A stretch of 64,000 nucleotides of DNA. It comes from Brienomyrus brachyistius (taxonomy: Eukaryota; Chordata; Actinopteri; Osteoglossiformes; Mormyridae). The position numbers and the translations under genes are program-made. Of this stretch, positions 8,708 through 20,585 are shown piece after piece (position 1 is the first letter of the stretch; the number at the start of each line of letters is the position of its first letter). The stretch lies in assembly GCF_023856365.1 (NCBI RefSeq), contig NW_026042830.1:1-64000 (forward strand), given 5' to 3'. The notes under the pieces are model-generated. The model saw only the letters and a list, made by a program, of their open reading frames with translations. It was not told the origin of the DNA and did no database searches.

Positions 8708-8977
8708 TATTTTACTTCACCTTTTGGAGATAAGGCGGACCCAAGATGTGTGCAATACAATAATTACAGGCCTAAACAAAGTAATACGGTTGCTTGTGGA
8801 GAATAAAGGTGGACAGAGTGGAAAATGAAAAATAAAAATGCTTATGGTTCTGTACTGTGCTTGAATAAAACGGACGCATTCCTTAGTCTGTTCTGTCTTT
8901 CCTTCTGGCTAACAGTCTGAAAGGCTGCTGATGGCTGCACATTCACAGGAGGGCTGGGGGCAGTCACGATGACGTGT

Positions 8978-9165
8978 GAATCTGTCATAAACTTCTCTGC
9001 TTGGCCACAATGAAAAGAGATATGTTTGCAGGGGATCAAGGTGAGGTTGTTTTCTTAACCTAAGAACACTGAACCAACGGTCAAGCATGGTGGTGGTAGT
9101 ATCATGCTGTTTTGCTGACAGTACTGTACATGAGAACATTGCAGAAAGACAATGGGATAATGAAG
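8978..9165 (+). pseudogene. Tc1-like transposase remnant, unit 1
   Basis: Plus-strand translation in shifting frames gives pieces of the central part of a Tc1/mariner-family transposase. The clearest is VKHGGGSIML at about 9080-9109, preceded by codons reading as PKNTEPT. This is the conserved block before the second catalytic Asp region in fish Tc1 elements. Further pieces read N-E-S-V-I-N-like near 8978 and G-I-M-K at 9154-9165. In-frame stops and a lost segment after the GGGSIML block show it is dead. The terminal inverted repeats of this element were not found. Confidence 0.75.
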
Positions 9166-9320
9166 TAGCACTAGATAGATAGACTGGGATTTTTTGTCAT
9201 AGTACCAGACACAAAAAGAGGAACATAAAAGAAACATAGCATAACAAGTATTTACTGTAACCCTATGGAGTCTGAGGCCTCTCACCCACTTTCAAAGTAG
9301 TCTGACAGGCCTTGACATTT

Positions 9321-10292
9321 TACTGTTTTTCTGAATTGCTAAAACACATGTCCTAAAATCTCTCATCTCCTGTAATCAAACCACTAAGCACAAACTCTAA
9401 AATTCAAGCTAAACTCACAAAACCTTACGCTTGTCTTGCAAAATCAAACAATCTTCTCAAAACTATATTATCTTTGCTCAAAAGCAAACACTGTTTTCAG
9501 ACCATGCATCTCGTCAGTTGGGTAAAGGTACACTACTGAACAGTCATAGCACTCTACAGCAAAAAATGAAAACAGTACCAATCAAAACTGTTGTTGACAT
9601 GTAAATGAGAAACCGTAAGACTATAATAATAGTTAAAAAAAATTATGGTCGTCTACCATATGACTGATAATTAATATGTAACGTTTGCCATACTCAGTAC
9701 TCCAGAAAAGTGACTGTAAAGAACAACGCCAAAAAGTAAACAAACGAGAGGCATATTACAGTAAAATGTTGTGCAACTGCCAAGCCAGAGTCACAGAAGA
9801 ATATTCATCCTGCCTCATCGCCATGTCTCAGGGCTGGGTCTAGCGATGCTATCCCTTGTTGAGTGATGCAGAAAGAATCCTCTGTGTGACCCATTTGTAC
9901 CTTGACTTCAAAATGCAACTCCTATCCTTCTATGGCACGTATTCTATGTTCTAGTCACTCTTTGGCTTCCTCAAATGTTTAGAAATGTGTGTGAATAGTT
10001 TTGAGTCATTGTGTTCAAATGACTACTGTGTGCTGGCTGCGCTTCACTTCTGTGGCCTGTGTTTTCTATTTTGCATCAAAGTTCACCATAGCGCAAAATG
10101 TGTTTTGATGAATGGGAATGTGTTTTGAGTTTTGCAAAAAGGATGACTGAGATCTGCAAATTGTGTCTAACTAGGTGACCATGGTTTAAAGTTTTGCCAA
10201 AGAAGTAACTGATTCAATAAATGACTTTTGGCAATCGGCAGTTTTGTTCCCAAAACGATTTCTAATATTTCAGCAATTCAGAAAAACTGTTA
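9321..10292. mobile_element. TIR element, probably non-autonomous Tc1/mariner type, unit 1
   Basis: The left end reads TA then CTGTTTTTCTGAATTGCT (9323-9340). The right end (10272-10290) is its inverted copy, exact over 16 bp (GTTTTTCTGAATTGCT when reversed), and is followed by TA. TA at both outer edges fits the target-site duplication of Tc1/mariner elements. The interior of about 930 bp has no transposase frame, so it would depend on a related active element. The superfamily assignment rests on the ends and the TA only. Confidence 0.55.
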
Positions 10293-10336
10293 AATATTTC
10301 ACCTGTCTAAAAAACATTTATCCCAAAGTGCTACGA

Positions 10337-11503
10337 ATGCTTTTATTCAGCACAAACTCAGCACCAATAATCTGTCAACATTTAGAATGTGATTATTCTA
10401 TATATATTTTTTTTTTTTGTTAAAATCTACTTTAAACATACACTTTTCAAAAACTTATTTTCAGTGGTGCTGACAAATTGTAAAAAATCACATTATAAAT
10501 ATTTCTAGCCTAAGCTTGAGTTCTGAAGCTTACAGACATAGGGGATGGCTACACAAAGGTGAATGAGACATTCAGAAAATTGTATGAGGTTTGATTACTA
10601 AAGTGTTACAACTTTGAAGTGACTTTGGAGTCACCAGACCTTTGCATACTGTCAATGGCCCATCAGTCTGGACTGTCTGTCACTGCTCTTCACACCAATC
10701 AGTTTGGAAAGGCAGTGTGAATTTTACAGGTTTTTTTTTCATTTGCTAAGACAAATACTGCAATACTGAAGTTGCTTTCTCAAAACTCTTCATGCAGTCA
10801 CCACAACATTTACTTATGTGGGCTAAACTGTTTAGCATTTCACTTTGCTTTCATACAAAATGCAATCAATGACTAAATGCTTCAAAAGCCATGGATTCCT
10901 GTCTCACTCACAATATTACATTTTCAGAGGCCAATTTGCACATACCTACATACTGACCCAAAAACTGCTAATAAGACAGTCAAAACTGAAACATGTCATT
11001 TTGCTAAATCACTATCAAGACCCTTTCTAAAACAGATTGTAAAAAACACATAATACAAAGAAATTATGTCAGTTGACACAAGATCAAACAATGAATGTTG
11101 GATGCCAGGATATTCCTCCAGAGCAATGCCAAGGATGGATCAGGCATGTGGAGATGCTACCCTAGATACTACCCTGTCTTAGCAATTGAAAACAACTGTA
11201 AGAAAAGACACAATACTAGCCTTTTTACAGTTTATAACATGCAACGGATTAAACGTCGATGAATAAAATGTGCAATCACATTATTCCAGGAACAATGCAA
11301 AACAATAAATGAATATTAGAACAACAAATTGTCACTCCTGATCAGGATGCCAAGCTTCAAAACAGTTCCTGTCTCGTTACTGTATGACATCATAGCGCTG
11401 GATTAGTATGTACCGGCATGCTCGCTATCCAAGTACCTAGCCCTGTTTGTCTCCGGTGTTGTAAAAACTTTGGCTGTAGCTTCAGTTTACTTTAAAGTAT
11501 CAA
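10337..11503. other. Non-coding AT-rich segment at the start of the unit
   Basis: About 1.17 kb with no convincing gene. It holds a T-tract after a TA run (10397-10418) and a minus-strand AATAAA (10343-10348) that could end the gene B transcript. A small frame near 10845 has no family or splice support. The same holds for the matching part of each unit. Confidence 0.6.
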
Positions 11504-12147
11504 TTATGCCAGAAGCTTGCTAATGGCTACCAAAAGATTCTCGTTGATACTTGTTGTACTTGTGTATGAACTTGTGACCACAACTAAAATGTGTTTTTGT
11601 AAAGAAAGCGCCATCTCATGGCAACACCCTGCAAGTGAATAAATGAGCGCGTTCAGACGAGAATTTAGGCACACCCCCATGCAGAAGGAGGGGGGTTACT
11701 CCCGTTGGCTGGCTTTTGCCAATGTGGGACATGTTCACCTGTTACCTTACCATTTGACGTCGCTTTCCTGTTATGTTCAAACACATCACAGCCACAGATT
11801 TTACGGATTTCATTGTGCAGTACAGCAGACATGCTGAAAAGAGCCCCGTATTTTTACTGCTTCATGGTAACAAATCACCGTTGGGCTAAAGGTGAACCAT
11901 TTTATTATTTAGTATCCTAAGACACGTAGTTCCAAAATAAGATAGTTATCACAGACTGCAAGATTCAACAAGACCAGCCAAGCCTGTTCTGACTTTCATT
12001 CTTCGAGTGCTGAGATATTCTAGGCATCATTTTGCCGTTCTTACCATGGCTGACTGAACCGGGGATGTCTTCCGGAGCAATCCGGACACTGACGGCGTCA
12101 TTTGGCAGGAGCCAGTCGATTCTCCGCAGGTAGATGAAGGCAGACAT
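11504..12147 (-). CDS. Gene B: candidate small three-exon gene, unit 2
   Basis: Unrecognised protein; gene model made by eye. Exon 1 runs from the ATG at 12147 to 12045. Its start has A at -3 (good Kozak) and it ends in CATG|GTAAGA. Exon 2 is 11833-11751, with acceptor CTCTTTTCAG and donor AATG|GTAAGG. Exon 3 starts at 11628 after TTATTCACTTGCAG and has TAA at 11504-11506. Introns are 211 and 122 bp. Exon 1 encodes 34 residues (begins MSAFIYLRRIDWLLP). Skipping exon 2 keeps the frame and gives 75 residues. Including exon 2 (83 nt) shifts the frame but stays open and gives 76 residues ending at a TAG in exon 3. A third option starts at the ATG at the beginning of exon 2 and gives 68 residues. 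A non-coding RNA or an old gene fragment remains possible. A minus-strand AATAAA lies at about 10343-10348. Confidence 0.4.
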
Positions 12148-12860
12148 CTTTCGCGTCTTGTCTTTTGCTGGGAAAGTGCAAATCTGAGCTGCTTTGAATG
12201 TTTGAATCAAAACTCGAAACGGAATTAGAATTGTTATGATGCGGTTGCTAAGATATGGTGGTCGATTAGTGTCAGCGCGCGGCAAAGTCTTCAAGCACTT
12301 TAATCAAATGACCAGACACACGATATATATTGACAAAAGCGCGGAAAGATAGTAGAAGCACCGTAAATTTAGAAGACACGCCTAAAAACAGAAAATGTTA
12401 TAAATAAAATGTATTGAAGTATTTAAATAGAATTCCTTCCTGGCAGCAAGTAACGCGAGAGCTGCAGACGTGACGTTCCACAGACTCCCAGAATTCACAG
12501 CGATCGTTAAGCGACCCATTCAATCAGAATAGAAGGAAATGGCGAGGAGACGTTCTTATCTCACACTGGTTTTTATTTACAACTGAATGTTTAGCACACT
12601 TGGAAAATTCTGTAATCCATCTTCAGCCATTTCACTCTTCCACTGTAGCAACGCAAAGTGAAGAATTCTGAACAATGATGGCGGCACATTCGCAGCTGCT
12701 CCGAACTCTCCAGTGTTCCTCTGACTGTGTTTTATTGGTTTATTTGCTTCCGGTACCAGTATTTTACGCATCCTTGTTCTTCTTTACTGTTGGTGTATGT
12801 TTCTTTGATTTTATATTGTATTTTACTTGTACTTTTATCCTTAACATGGCGTCGACAGCC

Positions 12861-12918
12861 TTGCTCCAAAGACATCTCATTGTATTTGCACAGTGACAGT
12901 AACGCTATCTTATCTTGC
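12861..12918 (+). repeat. Possible LINE/SINE-type 3' tail, unit 2
   Basis: A stretch reading TTGCTCCAAAGACATC, then TCATTGTATTTG and GTGACAGTAACG, ending in CTATCTTATCTT, resembles the 3' ends of fish L2/CR1-type elements, which run into a short pentamer tail. No element body was recognised upstream; the DNA before it is T-rich. From memory of family style only. Confidence 0.25.
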
Positions 12919-13119
12919 GAGAGGAAGTAGCATAAGGCTGTACTGCTAACGTTAGCATTAGCAAGCCTAGCAGTGTTGGTAGTAAGGCGTTACTATAATC
13001 CCACTACTCTTGTCTGTAAGGAGTAATGTAACTAATTGCCATTAAAAAACACGGAAGGTGCTGAAATTTAAATGCACTCTTTACCTTTGTCTTGCGTGAA
13101 AATATTAATGGATAAAGGC

Positions 13120-13695
13120 AGCATGTTCCCTTAATTTCCCGTTTATGATGTAACGCCACCCGACCTCACCATGGCGCAATGAATGGGTGGTATTGTAGGT
13201 ACGCTGATAGATACAATTAGACGGTTGTATTGTCTGGCACTGTCATAGCTGCAACACTGAAATAATATAACTAGCCAGAGAGCACACATGCATTGGCACT
13301 ATGTCTCCGCGATGCTTGAAAACCCATCAGCAAACATCTCTGTGTTGCAGAAACATCGCCACCGACCATTTGCACCCACCACACGTCGAAACTCCTGGCA
13401 GACACATGGTCCAATCCCACCCGTATTAAAAGTACATTTATATGCGGTAATTGATGAGTAGTAATTTCCAGTAACCTGCACAACACTGCTGACTAGTGAC
13501 GTTGCCGCCGTTGGCTGAATCCGCAGTAGTTATGGTGCTATGATGTTAGATTGTTACAGGGACTGTGATAAATGCAGACCCCTCTATTATGGTTGCGTTA
13601 AAAAAAAAAAAAGCAAACATTTGTACTCAGATTTCATGGCGGTGTGCTTTTTATACCTTGACAAGTTTTCCTGAGATCAGATTTAAAAAATTCCA
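13120..13695 (+). repeat. Direct repeat A, unit 2
   Basis: Short form. It contains the ATGGCG hexamers at 13171 and 13636. Confidence 0.9.
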
Positions 13696-14675
13696 AAATA
13701 TAGCAGCATATTGACGTGTATTCTCTGTATCTTAAAACGTGGCGGGTCGTCAGACTCGGATACACAGCTCTATGGTCCACACAGAGGAAACGAAGAACCT
13801 GCACTTTGCTAAGTCACGAAGTTATCTTTTGTCATGTGACTACGTTTACGTGCCTTGACGCAATTAAGATGTTTTCATGTGTTTTTAATGGCGCAGTTAC
13901 AGAGCATAGCCATGTAAACGCATTAATGGGGGAATCTCATTTATAAAGGCTTCGTGTGACCGAAAAAGATGACAAACATTCATACTTACATTTGTAAGGA
14001 GATTTTGGGATTTATAAAGAAAAGGGTACGCTGGGAAAAGAACTCCTACGTTCTGCGAACGAGGCTGACGGGGATGCTGTTTCGACAGAATCCTGTAGAG
14101 GGCACTGTGCACGCTAAATTGAAGGCTCCAGGAATGTTTTCTGCTTTTCATTTTACTAAGAGAATAATAATGATTCAAATGTTTTTGGTCACACGGCCAT
14201 TGGCTCTGAAATTAAACTGTCCTTTTAAATAAAACTGTTTACATTTGCAAACTGTATTGTATGCTGTGTTTGAATGTTCCGATATCGTTATTAGATATTT
14301 CACTGCATGTTTTTCAACAAAATGCCCTCTGAAATTGGTACTCTGTCACTAAGACGTACTGTACAAACAATGCATTTTCTGCCCAGGGTAAAGGCTTCTT
14401 ATTCAGTTTCCCTACAGGGGATAGCTGGGGTCCGTGGGATGTTTGGAAGTTAGTGTCAGGGCATTCTGGTAGAATGTGACCTTTGGCAACAATGGGCTGG
14501 ACAGCTCTGTGCTCATCTTGTCTCATCTGGGACTCCCACCATCACTGCCACTGAGCATCTCCTCTACAGGCAAACACTGAAGTGCCACCAAGACCAGCAG
14601 GTGGCTCTGGGATGCAACCACTTCTGAGGCCAGATGAGGGAGCCACTAATGATGGCTTGAAGAGATATCAGTGTT

Positions 14676-15414
14676 AGCATGTTCCCCTAATTTCCTGTTT
14701 ATGATGTAACGCCATCCGACCTCACCGTGGCGTGATGAATGTGTGATATTGTAGGTACGCTGACAGATACAATTAGACGGTTGTATTGTCTGGCACTGTC
14801 ATGGCTGCAACGCTGAAATAATATAACTAGCCAGAGAGCACACATGCATTGGCACTATATCTCCGCGATGCTTGAAAACCCATCAGCAAACATCTCTGTG
14901 TTGCAGAAACATCGCCACCGATCATTTGATTCCATATTCCCCCGATGTTGGCGCGATGTTAAAGTGATCAATATGCAACCTTTAGCCCACTCTTATCTTC
15001 CTTTATCAGGCTATATATATACATATATATATATATATACAGGTTAGGTCAAGCTGGGGGAGCATGCGCTGATGCTGCCCCTTGCCGCACCCACCACACG
15101 TCGAAACTCCTCGCAGACTCATGGCCCAGTCCCACCCTCGTTATAAGTACTTTTATATGCAGTAATTGATAACTAGTAATTTCCAGTAACCTGCACAACG
15201 CTGCTGGCTAGTAACGTTGCCACCGTTGGCTGAATCCGCAATAGTTGTGGTGCTATGATGTTAGATTGTTACAGGGACTGTGATAAATGCAAATGCAGAC
15301 CCCTCTATTATGGTTGCGTTAAAAAGGTAAACATTTTACTCAGATTTCATGCATTTGGTGGTGTGCTTTTTATACCATGACAAGTTTTCCTAAAATCAGA
15401 TTTAAATAATTGCA
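14676..15414 (+). repeat. Direct repeat B, unit 2
   Basis: Long form. The segment missing from A is 14929-15087 here; the TA run is 15012-15039. Confidence 0.9.
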
Positions 15415-15622
15415 GGCTTTTCGATCCTGAACACAGCTATTCCCAAATCAGGAAGTAATGTTCTGAGTCGGGATGCTCTCCACAGCGCCGTAGTAGAAAG
15501 TCCAGTGTTGAGACCAGCATTATAAGCGGTGGTCTGGGCGTTCACTGCAGCGCGGATCAATCTGTCAACCCACGGTTCCTGATTGGGGAAGAGTGTGAAC
15601 CATCAGTGTAAAAATCCATAAC

Positions 15623-15835
15623 ATGCAGCTTGATTATGGCAGAGGACATTGTGCCCAAATATTAAGGGAGGGAGTATTTAGAGATGACAATGATTATCTT
15701 CCCAGTGATGATTTGTGGCTTATCCGCTCTTTCAGAGTGCCAAGAGTGATTCTGGTAGAACTGAACGATGAATTTGTCGCGGAACATACCGAAAGGAACT
15801 GGCAGACAGATCAGGGATATCCCAGCCCATTTTGA
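15623..15835 (+). pseudogene. HARBI1-like fragment, unit 2
   Basis: Same 70-codon frame and same terminal TGA as in unit 1; no amino-acid difference seen. Confidence 0.65.
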
Positions 15836-17377
15836 GTTCCATTATTCCTCAAGTTGTGCCTGGTTTTAACCAACTGTCAAGATAATATTTTAAGTTTCCC
15901 TAGTGTGGATGTAGTTCAACGTATTTAGAATACATGTGTAATTGCTTCTGAGCATTTTCTGATTTGTATTTTAGTGGGCGGGAAAAAAAAATGTCAGAAA
16001 ATACTTTGAGAGATCTTACTGTATGTGTCTGACGCATTTGAAAGTATTAACAAAAATGTGTAGTTTTATTTATTAGTTTGCTTTCTGTCATTTTAAGGAC
16101 CTTTATCACTAGGCTTACAGACATTTTAATATAGCCCATCACTGCCTGTGGCAAGATGCAAGTAAGTCACGTGACACACCCTGTTGGGCCCAGCTTGCTC
16201 ACCGCGAACATTGTTTTCCCATGACTAGTAAACCAAGGGGAGAAGCTGCGTTGGTGCCTGGTGCAAATTGACAAAGTATGCAGGAAAGTACGCTATCAAA
16301 TATTCCTCACTGAATGTCATTATAGGCGGGAAAAATAAAGCAATTAGCAAGCAGCAGTGCTGTACTCTACAACTTGTGGATTAATTTGCCAGCCTGCTAG
16401 TGACATTCTAGTTAACTTCACAGGCATGACCAGGCAGTGGCGTATCGTGGTTTGTCACATATGCAGGATTCATTACAAGTGGAGAAGTCAGCTGTGTTAA
16501 AAATCAGCTAAACTGAAATGGAAGGCTTGTAGTATAAGGGAGAAGGTGAAGGAGAATGTCTTTTATGTGTTTTAAGTTGATTAAGTTTACATATGGTAAA
16601 GGTTCATTGTCTCTTCAAATGAGTGCTTGCAAATTTAAGGATCTAGGAAATTAGCTTAGTCTACTGTTGCAATAATACACAGCTGCAGACTCTTAATGCC
16701 ACTCTCTGGCTCCTTCCGGTTGGTGGACGCATGTGCAGAAAACAAAGAAACAACAACTTTTTTGCTGTTTCACAAGCTTTCAAAGTAGAGTTCCATGGCA
16801 CCTTTAAACTTAAAGGCCTGTATTTGCAGTAGAATGGTCATGCAATTTGGATTTAACACCAAAAAAATGTCCCTGTGCGTGCAGCATTTAATGAATTACC
16901 CCTCTATACTTTTTGCACTGCACTTGAGATCTGAAGAGTCCTTTAATTCAATAGCAAGACCACTACAATTCTCTACATGTACATCAGTTTAACCAATCAT
17001 TATTTAAACTAATCAAATTTTGTGTCAAACTTCACAATATTTTAAATAACCTCACAGACACAAACCATACGCAAAATAATCCATATTTATTTAATAGAAA
17101 AACAAGAATAAGAAGTCTTATCTTAACCTATTCTTATCTTATCCTATGTAATCTTATGTCATACTATCTTACTTTAATCTTAACTTATCCTATCTTAGTC
17201 TTATCTTATTCTATGTTATCTTACATTATATACAACCTTATCTTAACCTATTCTTAGTCTTATCCTATGTAATCTTATATCATACAATCTTAGGATTAGT
17301 TAAGATAAGGTTAAACTACCTTAATCTTATATTATCCTAAGTACTTGTGAGATGTCTCACCTAATTATTTACAGGTT

Positions 17378-18340
17378 CTATGAAAAACTATTTACATCAC
17401 ACTGATAGCCCATCTCCACAGCCATCTCCAGGACCCCGGGGATGGCACTTAGCTGATCCAGCGCCTCATCATCAAATATCAGCTCAGCTTGGGCACCCTC
17501 ATTATCACCATATGAGTAGTGATTCTCTGAATTTTGATTCTTCCCCTGCTTGCAGATGTAAACTGCATGTTGAAAATCATTCCAAAACTGATTACACCAG
17601 TAATGAGCAAGGCACTTGGCATCATAGGTCATTTTAGAATAGTTGCATAGATAAAAGTTATGCATCTTATTGAATCTTTCCATTTTCTCAAAAACAACAG
17701 AAGGGGAAATAAGTAGGGGTGTCGGACCCGTAACCAGCTCAGATGAGGGGGCTGCAGCTTGCGCTGGAACCTGATACAGAGGGGTGGGATGAACTGTGGC
17801 TGGAGGTGAAGATGGGTGTGGAGATGGGCTTACAGGTGAGACTACACATGGTGACGGAGGAGGAGAGTCTGTAAAAAAAGATGGGGATGGAGAGGAGGCA
17901 AAAGAGGATGGGACTGGTGATGGAAATAAGAAGGAAGTGGAGGAGAAGGCTGGTGAGCAGGGCTCAGGCTCTGACATTGATGGAGTGCGACACAGGATGG
18001 TAGCAACCTCGTCGTCACTCTGGGTGAGATCCACACACGGGATCTTGTCACCCACCTGGATTGAATCAAAGGGGTTACTGAAGGTTAGCAGGTTCTGCAA
18101 ATTTTTTGTAAATGGCCCCTTCTGTTTTTTACACTTCTTTCTACGGCCTGACCGGCCTCCCGCCGTATTTCTACGGCGTCTTCTGCCCTGCTGAGCCCTG
18201 CTGGTCGCCAACGGGATGGGAGCAGATCCAGATATGGTTTGGGAGCTGGGTGCCGGTGGCCCAGTGCGGCATTTCTTCTGACGGCCTCCACTGCTGGTAC
18301 TGGTTCGTCCTTTTGGATTATAAAGATAGGGGACACACAT
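17378..18340 (-). CDS. ORF320, unit 2 copy
   Basis: Same 320-residue product as in unit 1, with no amino-acid difference found. This copy is intact although its unit carries the 40-bp deletion about 1.15 kb upstream of the start codon. Confidence 0.7.
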   Translation of the reverse strand: MCVPYLYNPKGRTSTSSGGRQKKCRTGPPAPSSQTISGSAPIPLATSRAQQGRRRRRNTAGGRSGRRKKCKKQKGPFTKNLQNLLTFSNPFDSIQVGDKIPCVDLTQSDDEVATILCRTPSMSEPEPCSPAFSSTSFLFPSPVPSSFASSPSPSFFTDSPPPSPCVVSPVSPSPHPSSPPATVHPTPLYQVPAQAAAPSSELVTGPTPLLISPSVVFEKMERFNKMHNFYLCNYSKMTYDAKCLAHYWCNQFWNDFQHAVYICKQGKNQNSENHYSYGDNEGAQAELIFDDEALDQLSAIPGVLEMAVEMGYQCDVNSFS

Positions 18341-19310
18341 TTAATTAAAGTGAATCCTTATGTCACTCTACAAGAAAAGTACATCACATACATCACAGAT
18401 ATCGCACTTGGCAGTCAGTATTGCACATTGAGAGAAATTCTGCCATCTTATCGGATATAGGAAACACATGCTTGGGAGACTTATGCGCTGGTCTTGAATT
18501 GGGCTGCCTGCATTTCAGCAGGGGAACTTGACCTATAAAAACACACCATGTAGTGCACAGATTCCCTGATATGCAGAACAACAGCGAAAAACAACACTGG
18601 AAAGGTTCATGTGCACCAAATTTACAGATGTAGCCGCTTGAATTTTCCCCTGTTTCCATGATGGGGCCTTGGCTGGTCCTTGGCTGGTCCATGACAGGTC
18701 CCTGCTGGGCCTTGGGTGGCACCTTGGCTATAATGAGATCCCCCACGATGATGTGTGTAAAGTACTTGCAATGATTTATCCATCCACCAGGGAGAGCAGT
18801 GATTATGGAAGCAGAAATGACTTACCTGAAATCAGGTATTGTAACTCCACTGCAGAAAATGAAAATCTAAGGAAGTATAATTTTCTTATATTTAGACAAA
18901 ATTCCAATTTCATTAATAAACTGACTACACTGCAATAGATGGCCTGAGAAATGTAAGAAATTGTTTCTGTTGTGAGGCAAAGATGGCCTAAAACTAGCAA
19001 AATGTGTTTTAGTCAGTTTATTGATGAAATTAGAATTTTGTATTTTACTTCACCTTTTGGAGATAAGGCGGACCCAAGATGTGTGCAATACAATAATTAC
19101 AGGCCTAAACAAAGTAATACGGTTGCTTGTGGAGAATAAAGGTGGACAGAGTGGAAAATGAAAAATAAAAATGCTTATGGTTCTGTACTGTGCTTGAATA
19201 AAACGGACGCATTCCTTAGTCTGTTCTGTCTTTCCTTCTGGCTAACAGTCTGAAAGGCTGCTGATGGCTGCACATTCACAGGAGGGCTGGGGGCAGTCAC
19301 GATGACGTGT

Positions 19311-19492
19311 GAATCTGTCATAAACTTCTCTGCTTGGCCACAATGAAAAGAGATATGTTTGCAGGGGATCAAGGTGAGGTTGTTTTCTTAACCTAAGAAC
19401 ACTGAACCAACGGTCAAGCATGGTGGTGGTAGTATCATGCTGTTTTGCTGACAGTACTGTACATGAGAACATTGCAGAAAGACAATGGGATA
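19311..19492 (+). pseudogene. Tc1-like transposase remnant, unit 2 (3' end deleted)
   Basis: Same remnant, but the 40-bp deletion at 19490/19491 removes its last codons and the TAGA-rich stretch after it. On the minus strand the deletion fuses two unrelated frames into a longer open stretch (19242-19535), which has no coding meaning. Confidence 0.75.
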
Positions 19493-19613
19493 TAGTACCA
19501 GACACAAAAAGAGGAACATAAAAGAAACATAGCATAACAAGTATTTACTGTAACCCTATGGAGTCTGAGGCCTCTCACCCACTTTCAAAGTAGTCTGACA
19601 GGCCTTGACATTT

Positions 19614-20585
19614 TACTGTTTTTCTGAATTGCTAAAACACATGTCCTAAAATCTCTCATCTCCTGTAATCAAACCACTAAGCACAAACTCTAAAATTCAA
19701 GCTAAACTCACAAAACCTTACGCTTGTCTTGCAAAATCAAACAATCTTCTCAAAACTATATTATCTTTGCTCAAAAGCAAACACTGTTTTCAGACCATGC
19801 ATCTCGTCAGTTGGGTAAAGGTACACTACTGAACAGTCATAGCACTCTACAGCAAAAAATGAAAACAGTACCAATCAAAACTGTTGTTGACATGTAAATG
19901 AGAAACCGTAAGACTATAATAATAGTTAAAAAAAATTATGGTCGTCTACCATATGACTGATAATTAATATGTAACGTTTGCCATACTCAGTACTCCAGAA
20001 AAGTGACTGTAAAGAACAACGCCAAAAAGTAAACAAACGAGAGGCATATTACAGTAAAATGTTGTGCAACTGCCAAGCCAGAGTCACAGAAGAATATTCA
20101 TCCTGCCTCATCGCCATGTCTCAGGGCTGGGTCTAGCGATGCTATCCCTTGTTGAGTGATGCAGAAAGAATCCTCTGTGTGACCCATTTGTACCTTGACT
20201 TCAAAATGCAACTCCTATCCTTCTATGGCACGTATTCTATGTTCTAGTCACTCTTTGGCTTCCTCAAATGTTTAGAAATGTGTGTGAATAGTTTTGAGTC
20301 ATTGTGTTCAAATGACTACTGTGTGCTGGCTGCGCTTCACTTCTGTGGCCTGTGTTTTCTATTTTGCATCAAAGTTCACCATAGCGCAAAATGTGTTTTG
20401 ATGAATGGGAATGTGTTTTGAGTTTTGCAAAAAGGATGACTGAGATCTGCAAATTGTGTCTAACTAGGTGACCATGGTTTAAAGTTTTGCCAAAGAAGTA
20501 ACTGATTCAATAAATGACTTTTGGCAATCGGCAGTTTTGTTCCCAAAACGATTTCTAATATTTCAGCAATTCAGAAAAACTGTTA
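19614..20585. mobile_element. TIR element, unit 2
   Basis: Same ends and interior. It lies closer to the Tc1 remnant in this unit because of the 40-bp deletion. Confidence 0.55.

Larger units (their letters stand above)
1..10336. repeat. Macrosatellite unit 1 (10,336 bp)
   Basis: First unit of the array. The window starts inside the array: its first bases match those after the junction at 10336/10337. The last part (about 4,800-10,336) is nearly identical to the other units, while the first 4.8 kb carries many small indels and a few substitutions, for example near 441, 899-919, 1240-1260, 1416, 1760, 1840, 2340 and 4706. Because of these, the reading frames in this part should be taken from unit 2 or later. 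Confidence 0.97.
12539..13893 (+). promoter_or_regulatory. Cluster of six ATGGCG hexamers (YY1-type core), unit 2
   Basis: ATGGCG occurs on the plus strand at 12539, 12678, 12846, 13171, 13636 and 13888. The copy at 12678 reads ATGATGGCGGC, one mismatch from the long YY1 consensus AAGATGGCGGC. The cluster starts about 390 bp upstream of gene B exon 1, in CpG-containing DNA that could be its promoter side. Unit 1 loses the 12678 copy to an extra G; the other complete units keep it (22967, 33298, 43629, 53959). Confidence 0.35.

Noticed and set aside
12675..12896. Hydrophobic 73-codon plus-strand frame starting ATGATGGCGGC
   Set aside because: The hydrophobicity comes from T-rich DNA before a possible retroelement tail; unit 1 breaks it and no donor site follows. 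The start region is kept only as a motif observation.
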